Origin: Baffinella frigidus
Taxonomy: Eukaryota; Cryptophyceae; Cryptomonadales; Baffinellaceae
Assembly (NCBI GenBank): GCA_026770585.1
Contig: MU646308.1
Coordinates: forward strand, 507,102 to 531,015
Direction of reading: 5' to 3'
Length of the DNA: 23,914 nucleotides
Shown here: piece after piece, positions 1 to 11,700 of the stretch
Layout: the number at the start of each line of letters is the position of its first letter
How positions within the stretch are numbered: position 1 is the first letter of the stretch
Notes under the pieces: generated by a model
What the model saw: only the letters and a program-made list of their open reading frames with translations
Told to the model about the DNA's origin: nothing
The model's database searches: none
Translations under genes and position numbers: made by a program

Positions 1-18
1 GGGGGGGGGGGGGGGGGG
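1..18. repeat. Poly-G run
   Basis: 18 consecutive G at the very start; possibly a contig-end artefact. Confidence 0.6.
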
Positions 19-323
19 TTCTTATGAGCGAGGTACGCCTGTAGAAGAGAAAGAACTTTATTAACATCAAAATGGCCGCCATGTACGCACCCCAGCCGAG
101 GCTATGTTTCAGCAACCGCTTGCTGAAGAGGAGGCGGCGAAAGAAAACTACATGTTTTGTGTAGGAGGGGCGAGAGCGCCGCCGTAAGTTGACGAGTTGC
201 AAAAAGTTGCCTATTCCCCGTGGTGGTGGCGGTGCTTGCTCTTCCTGCGGCGGGGGGGGGGCATCTAGTTTACGGAGGGGGCAGCGTTTATGAAGGCGAA
301 CGCACTATCCCCCAAGTGGCGAG
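19..323. other. Left-edge region, weak minus-strand exon candidate
   Basis: Minus strand: pyrimidine-rich CCTCCTCTTCAG near 112, then an open frame to the window edge with GAYMAAILMLIKFFLFY, which could be a membrane segment. Its phase does not follow exon 15. The plus strand is also open from ATG at 71. No firm gene. Confidence 0.25.
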
Positions 324-415
324 TAGGCTCATACACCCTACCGTAGGGCCCTAGGACCTGCCTAGGACCTAGGCTCATACGCCCTACCGTAGGGCCCTAG
401 GACCTGCCTAGGACC
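324..415. repeat. 46-bp tandem duplication
   Basis: Two units starting TAGGCTCATAC and containing CCTACCGTAGGGCCCTAGG, a block also found in MITEs H and K. Confidence 0.85.
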
Positions 416-502
416 TCTTGGGGGTCGAATTTGACCCTGGCCACTTAAGGGGTGTTTATCGACGCGCAAACTCGCGGTCCTAGGAGCCGTAGGGAGTACC
501 TT

Positions 503-642
503 CACTGCAAATCCAGAGATTTTGTAAAAGTCAATTCACCCACAAAATCTGTCAATTTAGCAACGAGGTACCCGTAAATGGGTACTTCGAAAATCGATTT
601 TCGCCTTGAGTTGACTAATGCAAAAACTCCGCCCTGGCAGTG
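503..642 (+). mobile_element. MITE family B, copy 1
   Basis: About 140 bp bounded by CACTGC...GCAGTG. The same element lies inverted at 9494-9632, matching over ACAGATTTGTGGG and the CTTGAGTTGACTAAT blocks. Confidence 0.7.
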
Positions 643-938
643 TACCTTAGTGCAACCCCGCATGCCTCTGCATACCATCTTGATTATGGAGGCCAAAACA
701 CTGGAGGGGAAAGCACAGCAAACGGGCGCCTCCATTTTTCAAAGCTCATTTTGAAACATGGAAGAATTGCAGAATTCGGCGTGGCATGGATTCGGGGTCG
801 GGTCGGTGAATTCCAGAAAATGGTCTGATTCTTGCGGGGAGGCACCTTCGCGGTTCTTGTGGTGCTTCGCTAGCGAGGAGCGACAAGGCCTTGCGGATTC
901 AATGCGGCCTACCGGATTCAACCCAGTAGCATGCCGTT

Positions 939-1077
939 CCACTTAGCAGCGGTCGAGTTCCTTTTCGCCTTGAAATCAAGGCGAAATTCCGGTTGGAATC
1001 CAGGGCAATCGATAAGATTCTAGTTCAAATCGTTTAAATGGACTGTATCCGTGAAGCCCCCGGTGGCTGCTAAGTGG
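939..1077. mobile_element. Foldback element with 12-bp ends
   Basis: CCACTTAGCAGC at the left and GCTGCTAAGTGG at the right; internal hairpin CGCCTTGA/TCAAGGCG. Confidence 0.65.
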
Positions 1078-1276
1078 AGGGTTGACATGGCGGGCGTGTT
1101 GGTATCAATAACGGTCTGTTTGTCTGGGTGGTCTTTATATCCATCTACCAATCAATTAATCTATTCATCTATCTATCTATCTATATATCTACCGTTGTCT
1201 GACCTCTTCAGGGAGTCATCCTCTCGGTGCGTGTGGCGCTTCCAGAAAGATGCGGTCCCAGGCGCGCTAAGGCCCA

Positions 1277-1300
1277 GAGCTATGCCAAATGGCATAGCTC
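1277..1300. other. Perfect short hairpin
   Basis: GAGCTATGCCA, 2-base loop, TGGCATAGCTC. Confidence 0.7.
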
Positions 1301-1468
1301 ACGTTTCTGAGGTGGGCTCGTTTCGCAAGGCTCATAAACTTTTGTATCACTCAACTCAAGGCTCAAGGGCCTCATTTAGGACCTTTATCGAGAGTAATAA
1401 AGAAGAAGAAGGGAAGGGCCCACCGCGCAGTCCCAGGAGAGCTATTGTGTACCAACACGCTACTGACG

Positions 1469-1761
1469 CTAGGGCCCACCAACAATGCATGCCAATGACG
1501 CTAGGGTCTCCCAACACTGCATGCTAACAAAAATTCCTGCAGGAATTGTGGCTCGACCCATGACTGCGTGGGACCCGGTGTGGACCTCGCTGGTCGTAGG
1601 AAGGACGCTAGGAACACGCAAGGCAGTCACGACCGACCGTCTGGCTTCGGCGTCCGCGTGACCGGTCACGCGGGCGTTCACGAGCCTGCCGGCGGGGCTG
1701 TTCCACGGGGTTCTGTCTGACCTTTTCGGGGAGCCATCCTCTCCGTGCGCGTGGTGCTTCC
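1469..1761 (-). CDS. Gene A exon 16, tentative terminal exon
   Basis: Begins after TCTCTCTAG with GG, the phase needed after exon 15. It stays open for 96 codons to TAG at 1471-1469. It starts [15 protein letters not shown], homologous to exon 15, then continues through [20 protein letters not shown]. It could instead be a donor-side shard of exon 15 whose donor was lost (CAGACAG|AACC) and that happens to stay open. Codon pattern is not decisive. A further copy at 739-885 also stays open to a TGA. Confidence 0.3.
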
Positions 1762-2108
1762 CTAGAGAGATGCGGTCCTAGGAGAGCTAATGTGTACCAA
1801 CACTGCATGCTAACAACAACTCCTGCAGGAATTGTGGCTCGAAAAATAACGGGGTTGTGTCTGGCCAGATCTTGTGGAGATGAAATAATTAATACCTTTG
1901 TTGAGATGGAAGGGTGCCTCCCCGCATGCGGGGAGGCACCCTCGGGGTGCGTCTGGATAGTCTATCTATCCATCTATCTATCTATCTATCTATCTATCTA
2001 CCGTTGTCTGGTCAGTTCCTCCCCGCATGCGGGGAGGCACCCTCGGGGTGCGTCTGGATAGTCTATCTATCTATCTATCTATCTATCTATTCATCTTTCT
2101 ATCTATCA

Positions 2109-2141
<33 letters not shown>

Positions 2142-2142
2142 C

Positions 2143-2180
<38 letters not shown>

Positions 2181-5100
2181 GTCTATCTACCTATCTACCT
2201 ATCTATCTATCTATCTATCTATCTACCGTTGTCTGGTCTCTTCGGGAAGGCACCCTCGCGGTGCGTGTGGCGCTTCCATAGAGAGATGCGGTCCTGGGCG
2301 CGCTAGGGTCTCCCAACACTGTATTAATCCTAACGACGCTAGGGTCTACGAACACTGTGTGCTTGTGTCATGTGGATCGCTAAGGTCTACACCATCTGTA
2401 TCTGCTAATAACAACTCCCTGACGGGGTTGTGTCGGACCTTTTTGTGGGGCCGTCTTCGCGGTGTTTGCGGTGCATGTCTGTTTGTTTGGATGGTCTATT
2501 TATCTATCTATCTATCAATCTATCAATCTATCAATCTATCTATCTATCTTTCTACCGTTGTCTGACCTTTTGGTGGAGCCGTCTTCGCGGTGTTTGCGGT
2601 GCATGTCTGTTTGTTTGGATGGTCTATTTATCTATCTATCTATCAATCTATCAATCTATCAATCTATCTATCTATCTTTCTACCGTTGTCTGACCTTTTG
2701 GTGGAGCCGTCTTCGCGGTGTTTGCGGTGCTTGTGCGCCTTCGGCACGTTGCTGATCGGCGGCTGCGCGAGAGCGAGGATGAGCGTTCAGGCAATGCGGG
2801 TTTAAGGTTTAGGGTTGTTGGTTTCGGGTTTATGACTTATTGTTTACGGTTTATGGTTTATGCTTCATGGTTTATAGTTCATGGTTTAGGGTTTAGAGTC
2901 TAGGGTGTAAGGCTTCGGCACGTTGCTGATCGGCATCTGCGCGAGAGGGGTTAAGGTTAATAGCAATACGCCTTCCCTCAATCTAATCTCCATAAAAGTA
3001 TTCATTAATTGCTCTTGGGCAACGAAAATTGCTACACGATCTGCTCATAAAAGTAATAGTAAAGCATTTGTGTAGTAAATTTCGTTGCGCCAAAAGCAAT
3101 TAATTAGTACCTTTGTGGAGATGAAATCCCGGCCGAGGACATCACTGGTCTCTGCGCGGGCGACATCCCGAGGCGGTCTAGGGTTTGGGGTTTGGGGTTT
3201 AGGGTTTATGGTTTACGGTTTAGGGGTTAGGGGTTAGGGGTTAGGGGTTAGGGGTTAGGGGTTAGGGGTTAGGGGGTAGGGGTTAGGGGGTAGGGGTTAG
3301 GGGTTAGAGGTTAGGGGTTAGGGGTTAGGGGTCAGGGGTTACGTGTGTACCGATCGGTGGCTGCAACAGCGCGGAAGATTAGGTAGGGTTTGCTGGACTG
3401 GAGTACGCCTGCACGCTGAATGGGATAGAGCGCTTGTGGGAAAACTTGGCCGATTTCAACGAGATTTTTTTTCAGAATTTGTGCCAGAATCGTTTAGATG
3501 GACCGGTTTCATGTCACGTCCTGGTACAAAATCTCTGAATTTCTGAAAAAAAATCTCGTTGAAATCGGCCAAGTTTTCCCACAAGCTCTCTAGAGGCGCT
3601 GACAACACAGCCACACGCACAGCGTTTTCTGACCGTGCACCTACCCCTCGATTTCGCTATCTGAAACTGCGAGGCCACACAGCGGGCTACCAAGGGATTT
3701 TCGGGCGCTGAGAGCCCGAGTTTCCGTTACCTTATCCGTAGCAACCCCCCTATGTCCTTACGGGTTGCCTACCGTAGAATCCTAGGTCTTATTGCGTAGG
3801 GGTCATTCACAATCCCTTCGAAGTCCGCTGTGTGGTGCGAGAGGCCGAGAGGCCGAGAGAGAAAACACCTAAATTTCGGAGCAAAACCAGCCACGTACGA
3901 CAGTTGACTAATCAAAGGGGTTCCTTGTGGCCACTTAAGGGAGATGTACGATAGTTGACCAATAAAAGGGGCCGCTGGTACCAACTCTCCCTGATTAGTC
4001 ATCGCCCTGTTACAAAACCTGCCCAGATTAGTCAACAGGTATGTTCATAGGCTAACGCCCTGAAAATCGGGTAGTTAAGCCTACGGTATTGCCTACAGTA
4101 GGCCGTAGGGCCTACGGGGGGTCCTATGAAACATAGGTCCTAGGAGCCCTACGGCCTACCGTAGGCAATACCGTAGGCCTAACTACCCGTTTTTCAGGAC
4201 GTTAACCTATTAAAGTAACTCTCGGTACAAACCAGGACGATGGCTAATCCGGGGAGGGTCAGTACCAGGAGGAAGCCCTGCGATTAGTCAACACATTTTA
4301 GTCGATTAGTCAACAAAAGTGTGATTAGTCAACACTTTTTTGTCTACACGTGCGCGAGTCTCGGCACGCACCAGGAGATTCATCTCGAAACATAACTGAA
4401 TCAGTTCCCTAATTGGCGTTTTCATTTAATTAGGAGGCCTATTTAAATTTACTATGCCCTAACTAATTTCTCCTATTCAACCTCCTATTGAAAAGGAACT
4501 GATTCAGTTATCTTCCGAGATGAATATGGTAACAGCTACTCGTACTTGTAGGTGCTCCTGGTACTAACTTTCATTGGTGCTACTCATGTTGGTACCCAGC
4601 TACAAGTACGAGTAGATGCGCTCGCGAACCCCTAGCTCTGTCCCACTTGATTTGGGCTCCTCATCAATTCGCCCCCCCCCCCCATTTCCAAGGTGGATTT
4701 TGCCCCGCCCCCAGGAAATTCACATGCGAAATGGGGGCGGGGGCGAATTAATGAGGAGCCCAAATCCAAGTGGGACAGAGCTAGGACACCTCGATGCTGT
4801 GGTCGAAAACTGTCAGGGGTGTGAGCGGTACGCACCACCACGCCAGAGGGCTCGAAACATCCACTTTTGACATCTTTCAGGGGAAATCCCCTGAATACTT
4901 AAGTCAACGACGCCATATCTGGCGTGGATAAGGCGTCAGTTTCCCTCGAGCCCTCTGGCGGAAACTGTGAGGCTCGCCACTCGGAACACTGAGGAGAACG
5001 TTGCTGAAGTCAATTATTGACTCCTTTCTTAGGAAACACGCCAAAAGTCAGCAATTGTTGGGCACGTTATCCCCGGATAGCCGGGGGAGGTGTGCTCCGT

Positions 5101-7048
5101 AGCCTCCCGAGCGGGCGGTACCGCCCACACCTCACCGAACCAAGAAACCCTGAGATCGTTTAGTCAACCTGAGATCGATTAGTCAACAGGTTCACCTCCA
5201 AAAACAAGAGCTCCAAAAACAAGAATTCCAACATCCGTAGCAAGAGGCAGTGCCAGGGCGATGGCCAATCCGGGGAGGGTTACTACCAGAAACCCTGAGA
5301 TTGATCAGTCAACAGGTGATTAGTCAACATTTAGGACCTGTATCGAGAGTAATAAAGAAGAAGAAGATAAGTCAACATTGATTAGTCAAAATTTATTAGT
5401 CAACGCGGAATCTCGGTACGCACCAGGACGTGGTATCCGTGCGCCTCCGGATGGTCACGCCGGTGTTCGTTGAAGCGCTCCAGCGTCTGAAAACGCGCGG
5501 TTTCGAGATTTTAGTACAATTTAGAACGCAATAGGTACCTGTCGCGTCCGATTGGTACCGGATACCAACCTGTCGCGTCCGCAAAAAACGCGCGTTTTCG
5601 AGGTTATACAATGCTAATAAAACGCACACCCGCGTGTCGGACACACTCCGATCATCAGAAATCGTGCGTTTTCGTGAGGTCACGTCCGGAATCGGCACGT
5701 TAGGTCTGTCGTGCACACTCCGTTCGTGCGGAATCGCGCGGTTTCGAGGTCATACAATGCTAATAAACACAGCGGACTACAAAGGGATCTCGTGCATAAC
5801 CCCAAGTGAATACGCCCGGCAGAACTGTGCGGAATGATCCCCAAAAGAGGCTCAGAGAACCCAACCCTAAACCCTAAACCAGAGCACAAAGGGGTTAGGG
5901 GGGACGCGCGTCAGGGCGGAACGAACCTGCTTTTTACTTTTTATTTTATTTTATTTTTAATTTCTATTTTTTATTTTTGGTTCTGGGGACACGTGGGTTT
6001 GAGGGTGGGAGGGGGGCGCACGTCCGGATGGGGGGTTTAGGGGTTGGGGTCTAGGGTTAAGGGTTTAGGGTTTAGGGTTTAGGGTTTAGGGTTTCAGGGT
6101 TAGGGGTTGAGGGTTTAGGGGTTAGGGGTTTAAGGCTTAGGGTTTAGGGGTTAGGGGTTTAGGGTTTAGGGGTTAGGGGTTAGGGTTAAGGGTTTAGGGG
6201 TTACGTCAGGGTGGTCGACCCAGCTGAAGGCTCTTAGGGCTTAGGGTCCATATTTTGTTGGGTTGGGTTTGAACATAAGGTTTCAGGGTTTGGATGTGGG
6301 GTTTAGGGGTTATTCAGGGGTAAGGCGTTACGTCAGGGTGGTCGACCCAGCTGAAGCCCGATGAATTGGACGCGACTGCAAAGCGGTCGAGCGGCGTGTA
6401 TCTGGTATTTAGGGTTTGTGGTTCAGGGTTTGGGTCCTGACCAATGGCCTACCGTAGGATTGTATGGATTATTTGCTAGTGGGTTATTCATGATTGCTTA
6501 TGGGTTATTCACAATCCCGTATACGGCGTCCAAGCCCGAGGGATCGAAAGTCGAGCGGCGTGTACCTGGTGTTTGTTTTTTGTTGTTTTTTGTTTTTTGT
6601 TTTTTGTTTGGAGTTTGGGGTTTGGAGATTGGGGTTTGGGGGTGAGGGTTTAGTGTTTGGTGTTTGGTGTCTCAGGGGTTATGGTGTAGGGTGTAGGGTG
6701 TAGGGTGTATGGTACGGGGTATAGGATGTAGGGTGTAGGGTGTAGGGTGTAGGGTAGGGTTCAGGGTGAAGGGTTTAGGGTAGGGTTCAGGGTGTAGGGT
6801 TCAGGGTAGGGTTCAGGGTGTATGGTGTAGTGTGTAGTGTGTAGGGTGTATGGTGTAGGGCGTAGGGTGTAGGGTGTAGGGTGTAGGGTAGGGTTGAGGG
6901 TGTAGGGTGTAGTGTAGGGTGCAGGGTGTAGGGGCGAGTACCCGTTCGAACCCCGCGCTTCCAGGATTCAGGATTCGGGTACAAGATTTCGGGTGTAAGG
7001 TTCCGGGTCTAGAGTTTCGGGTGTAGGGTTTAGGGGGGGGATACCAGT

Positions 7049-7104
<56 letters not shown>

Positions 7105-8744
7105 GAGACCCGCGCTTTAGCGACCGCCCCGGTTGGTAACGTGACCAAATTTGAATCAGAAAAGCCTTAAAGTTGATTGCCACGTGGTAAGTTGACTTCT
7201 GATGAAAGGTCCGTAGTCCACCGTGTGGTACGGGCGGAACAACGCTACCCCTGTACAGGGGTACCTCGGTCATAAGAAATCGCACCCCCCATAGGACCAC
7301 CATAGGGCCCTAGGCATAGGCCTACTGTAGGGTCCTAGGGAGGAGCAGTTTCTTATGACCACACGGTGGACTACGTAGCCTATGGTAGGGTCCTAGGGAG
7401 GGGCAGTTTCTTATGACCACACGTTGGACTACGGACCTTTCATCAGAAGTCAACTTACCACGAGGCAATCAACTTAGTCCACCGTGTGGTCATAAGAAAG
7501 GTAGGGGGGGCTACCCGTTGGAGTCCCGCGATTTCGCGATTGCCCCCGACGCGAGCAGCGTGCACACCGCCCTGGATACAGCGTTTAGGGTTTAGGGGAA
7601 AATAATCATAACAATAAAAATAATAATAAAATAATAATATGCCTTATTCGAAAAAAGAGGCGATTTTCGTAGTGGGCGCCCGTGCGAAATCGTCCCCGTC
7701 AACTATGACCCCTGTTTCGGGGGTATGCGTTAGGGTATTAGTTAGGTTATGAGTTAGGGTATGCACTAGGGTATGAGTTGAGAGGAGAGGGGTTTTGCGA
7801 CCGCCCCCGGCTGCGAGCAGCCACACAGCGGGCTTCGAAAGGATTTTCGGGCTTTGAGAGCCCGAGTTTCCGTTACCTTATCCGTAGGAACCCCCCCTAT
7901 GTCCCTACGGATTGCCTACCGTAGGGTCCTAGGTCTTATCGCTTAAGGGTTATTCAAAATCCCTTGAAAGCCCGCTGTGTGGCGTGCACACCACCCTGGA
8001 TACAGCGTTTAGGTTGATGGATTATGGCTTATGGTTTATGGTTTATGGATTATGGATTATGGTTCATGGTTTATGGTTTATGGTTTATGGTTTAAGATTT
8101 ATGGGTTATGGTATATGGTTTATGGTATATGGTATATGGTTTATGGTATATGGTATATGGTATATGGTATATGGTATATGGTATGTGGAATATGGTATAT
8201 GGTATATGGTATATGGTATATGGTATATGGTATACGGTATATGAATTATGGTTAAGGGTTGAGGGTTGAGGGTTTACGGAGACAATTTCGTACGGGTGAG
8301 AATTGGAGTAGTTTGCGCACCGTTCTCGCTGGGGGTGGGAAGACTCGGCGGCGAAGTGCAGTCTCTCTCTCTCTCTCCCTCCCTCTCTCTCTCTCTCCCT
8401 CTCTCTCCCTCTCTCCCTCACTCTCCCCCCCTCTCTCTCCCTCCCTCTCTCTCTCTCCCCCTCTCTCTCTCAGCCCCGCTCTCTCTCTCCCTCTCTCTCT
8501 CTCTCTCTGGGAGCAGTTTGCGCACCGTTCTCGCTGGGGGTGGGAAGACTCGGCGGCGAAGTGCAGCGGCGTCTTCTTCAGGACCCCTGCGCGCAGTTAT
8601 GAGCCTCAGTCACACAGGTCTCTCTCTCTCTCTCTCCCCCTCTCTCTCTCTCTCTCCCTCTCTCCAGGTGGCGCAACGTTTCAGGACCCCTGCGCGCAGT
8701 TATCAGCCTCAGTCACACAGGTCTCTCTCTCCCTCCCTCTCTCC

Positions 8745-8783
<39 letters not shown>

Positions 8784-11700
8784 GACAGGTGGCGAGCCTC
8801 GTTTCAGGACCCCTGCGCACCACGACGGTTGACTAATCAAAGGGGTGCCTGGTACTAACCCCCCCGGATGAGTCATCTCCCTGGTACAAAACCTGCCCAT
8901 ACCACACGGTGGGCTTCGAGGGTTTCGATAGGCCTGGATTCCAGGGGGGTACGTGACCAAATTGCACCAGAAAATCTCTCAAGTCAATTGCATCAAGGCA
9001 AGTTGACTTTTGATGAAAGGTTCGTAGTCCACCGTGTGGATTAGTCAACATGCAAGAGGTACGCGAGGTGCAGCGGCGTCCGTTTCAGGACTCCTGCGCG
9101 CGAGAGGGAGGGGTTGACTTTCATGTCAAGTTGACTTTGCTGTCATGTTGACTTTGCTGTCAAGTTGACTTTACTTTGCTGTGAAACAGCTTACTGTAAA
9201 GCAACTGCAGCAGAGCGGGGGGCTGCGCGGGGGAGAGGGAGGGGTTGACTTTTCCGTCAAGTTGACTTTCCTGTGAAACAGATTGCCCACACGGTGGAAT
9301 AAACATGGATTTCGCAAATAACCCGCAAGCGAATAATCCATACACTCCTGCGGTAGTCCGCTTCAGGGCCCATGCGCGCGCGCGAGGGTTTGACCTTGCT
9401 GTCACGTTGACTTTGCTGTGAAGCAGATTTGCCCACACGGAGGGAGAAGGGGCTTTATTTTGCTGTGAATCAGCTTACTTCATTCATTCAGTTCACTGCC
9501 AGGGCGAAATTTTTGTATTAGTCAACTCAAGGCAAAAATCGAAAATCAAAGTACACCGATGGTGTTTCTCGTTTCTAAAGTTGACAGATTTGTGGGGGTG
9601 TTGACTTTTACAAAATATCCGAATTCGCAGTGGGCTGTAAAGCAATACATGCAGAGAGGGGAGTGGGGGGGAGACTGTCGAGAGCTAACCCCCCTAAACC
9701 CTGATCCCTAAACCCCAAGCCCCAAACCACAACCCCTAAAACCCAAACCATAAAAACTCAGACCCAGATCTCTCAACCCTGGACCATAGGGAACCATACG
9801 CCCTTAACCGTCAACCCTGAGGGAGCGCACCGCCCACGTGCTGATTCGTGTCCGCCTTCTTCTCCAGGAGCAAAGAGAGCATTGGAGAGGAGCCTTTCGT
9901 AGCCCGAAAGGCATCCACGTGGATGATGTCGAGATCTAACCCCCCTTAACCTTAATTCCTAAACCACAAATCCCAAACCATAAGAACTTGGACCGTAATC
10001 CCTGAACCCTTGACCCAAAACCATACCGCCAGCGTGCTGATTCGGGTCCGCCTTATTCTCCAGTAGCAGCGAGAGCATCGGCGGAAAGCCTTTCGAAGCA
10101 GCAACATGAAGAATGTCGAGGTCTCCAGCTTCGTCTGAGAACCTACCACGCCAGAGTGTTCGAGGGGGTCAATTCTTAAAAAACGTCTCAGGATACGGTT
10201 GACAACTTTTGAGAACCACTTCCTTGAGGGGGAATTGACTTTTGGCGACTCCTTCCAAGACTCTGGCGTGGAACGGTGTGTGTGTGGGGGGTGATTTCAT
10301 TGGCGAATTCCAGCCGCTTTTGGCGGAGCGAAAAGAATGAAACAACGGCAAAAGATGACGATTCTGGTGCTAAATTGTCATCTTTTGGCATAGTTTCACA
10401 GAAGCCCATGAAGGCAGCCACATTAATGTGCGTAGCCACTCAATTCAAACCGCCTTTTATGCTATCGTAAGGGTGGTGTCTCTCTTATTTTGCTATATTA
10501 GCTATATTAGCTGCGACATAGCTTTAATATAGGAGAAAACCCATCCCAAGATAGCAAAAACACGGTATAAATTGAGAGGCCTCGCCCATGAACGTGGATG
10601 ATGCCAAGATCCCTGGCGTCATCTGAGACTCCAAACCCCAAAGGTTTGGAGTTTGAGGTTTTAGCGAACTCCAGCAGGTTCAGCTAGAGTGGTTTTCAGA
10701 TATGTCCGCCACGCGAACATAATAGAACAAAAGTGAATCGTCAACTTTTCGAAAAGTTGACGATGCTGGTTCTGAATCGTCGACTGTTGGCGGAGGAGGT
10801 TAGGCGAATTCCAGCGGAACCCCTAAACCCGAAGACCCTACCCCCCTAGCAACTCACGCTGCAGGCAGCGACGTGGATAATGTCGAGGTCGCCGTCAACC
10901 CCAACCCCAAATCTCTAATCCCCAAACCGGGTTCTGGCTTAGTACTAGAATCTGTTAACCTTTGGCATTGCTTCATTCTTTTCGCAGCCAACAGATTAAT
11001 AGGGTAACGGCCTGAAAATGGGGTAGTTAGGCCTACGGCATTGCCTAGGACCTCCTACCGTAGGCCGAGACTTTTTGGTACTAGGATCCCTCGGCCGACG
11101 GTAGAAGGTCCTAGGCAATGCCGTATGCCTGACTACCCCCTTTTCAGACCGTTAGCCTATGAAGATGCGAAACCCGCTTCACCAACCCTCCAGGGTCCAC
11201 ACAGTGGACCACGGACCTTTCATCAAAAGTCAACTGACCCTGTGGGCAGTTGACTTTAAGGATCGTCTAATGCAAATTTGGTCACGATACCGCTAAATCT
11301 AGGGTCTCGAAACCCTTGAAGCCCACCGTGTTAATCTCCATAGAAGAATTAATTAATTGCTTTTGGCGCAACGAAATTTACTACACAACTGTTTTACTAT
11401 TACTTTTATGAGCAAATCGTGTAGTAATTTTCGTTGCCCGAAAGCAATTAATTAATACTTGTATGGCGATTAGTGTGGTTTGTCACCGTCCTTGAACACA
11501 CCCTGTCCGGTTCATTCAACAGCCACGGCTGGGCCCTACACCCTACACCCTACACCCTAAACCCTAAACCCTAAACCCTTAACCAACAGGCGTGTTCCCA
11601 ACTACTACTCCGTCCCAGTTCAGTCACCCCCCGGTAACCCTAAACCCTCAACCCTAAGCCCGGAACCATAACTCTCATTATCCTGAGGATAATATGGGAA

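Larger units (their letters stand above)
1159..2226. repeat. TATC/GATA microsatellites
   Basis: Runs at 1159-1190, 1963-2000 and 2061-2226, with further runs at 2498-2553 and 2626-2682. Each begins just after an exon 15 shard donor on the minus strand. Confidence 0.95.
833..2610 (-). pseudogene. Donor-side shards of gene A exon 15, amplified
   Basis: At least eight partial copies of the exon 15 end plus donor, at about 833, 1193, 1715, 1911, 2002, 2227, 2423 and 2556. The last is exactly 128 bp from exon 15 with nearly identical sequence. Conserved minus-strand reading H-R-E-(D/G)-x-x-x-K-R-(S/P)-D-N then GGTAG donor in several. Most are followed (minus strand) by GATA/TATC microsatellite. 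Confidence 0.8.
2917..3372 (-). pseudogene. Acceptor-side shards of gene A exon 15
   Basis: At 2917-2945: CTCGCGCAG then MPISNVPK. At 3343-3372: GCTGTTGCAG then PPIG. Both lie in the intron upstream of exon 15, flanking MITE F1 and a TTAGGGG array. Confidence 0.7.
4220..5324 (-). mobile_element. Family J relatives in reverse orientation
   Basis: 4220-4292 and 5250-5324 share GATGGCYAATCCGGGGAGGG and end in GATTAGTCAAC or variants; many solitary GATTAGTCAAC motifs lie around them. Confidence 0.6.
8318..9372 (-). pseudogene. Shards of gene A exon 11
   Basis: Donor-side copy 8318-8363 downstream; acceptor-side copies at about 8668-8689, 8790-8812, 9068-9093 and 9345-9372 upstream. The 9068 copy reads [10 protein letters not shown]. 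Most are bordered by CT microsatellite. Confidence 0.78.
10298..10910 (-). pseudogene. Acceptor-side ankyrin exon copies broken by MITEs
   Basis: Minus strand: [12 protein letters not shown] at 10625-10588, MITE M1, then [11 protein letters not shown], a 61-bp foldback (10337-10397), then RLEFA. Other remnants: [11 protein letters not shown] (10862-10906) and NLLEFA (about 10660-10690). All upstream of exon 10. Confidence 0.65.

Noticed and set aside
1914-2755. Long plus-strand frames of YLSI repeats
   Set aside because: They are translations of the TATC microsatellite; the coding signal at these places is on the minus strand.
2423-2762. CRISPR-like array
   Set aside because: Regular 128-bp units, but the 'spacers' are microsatellite and the repeats are exon copies; eukaryotic context.
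3178-3338. True telomere or chromosome end
   Set aside because: Arrays are degenerate, internal, in both orientations and lie within introns.
7640-7740. Minus-strand frame [17 protein letters not shown] after AAACAG
   Set aside because: Its two-base start does not fit between exons 11 and 12, and no shards or domain support it.
8259-8858. 199-codon SLSLSP plus-strand frame
   Set aside because: CT microsatellite; the ankyrin exon is on the other strand.
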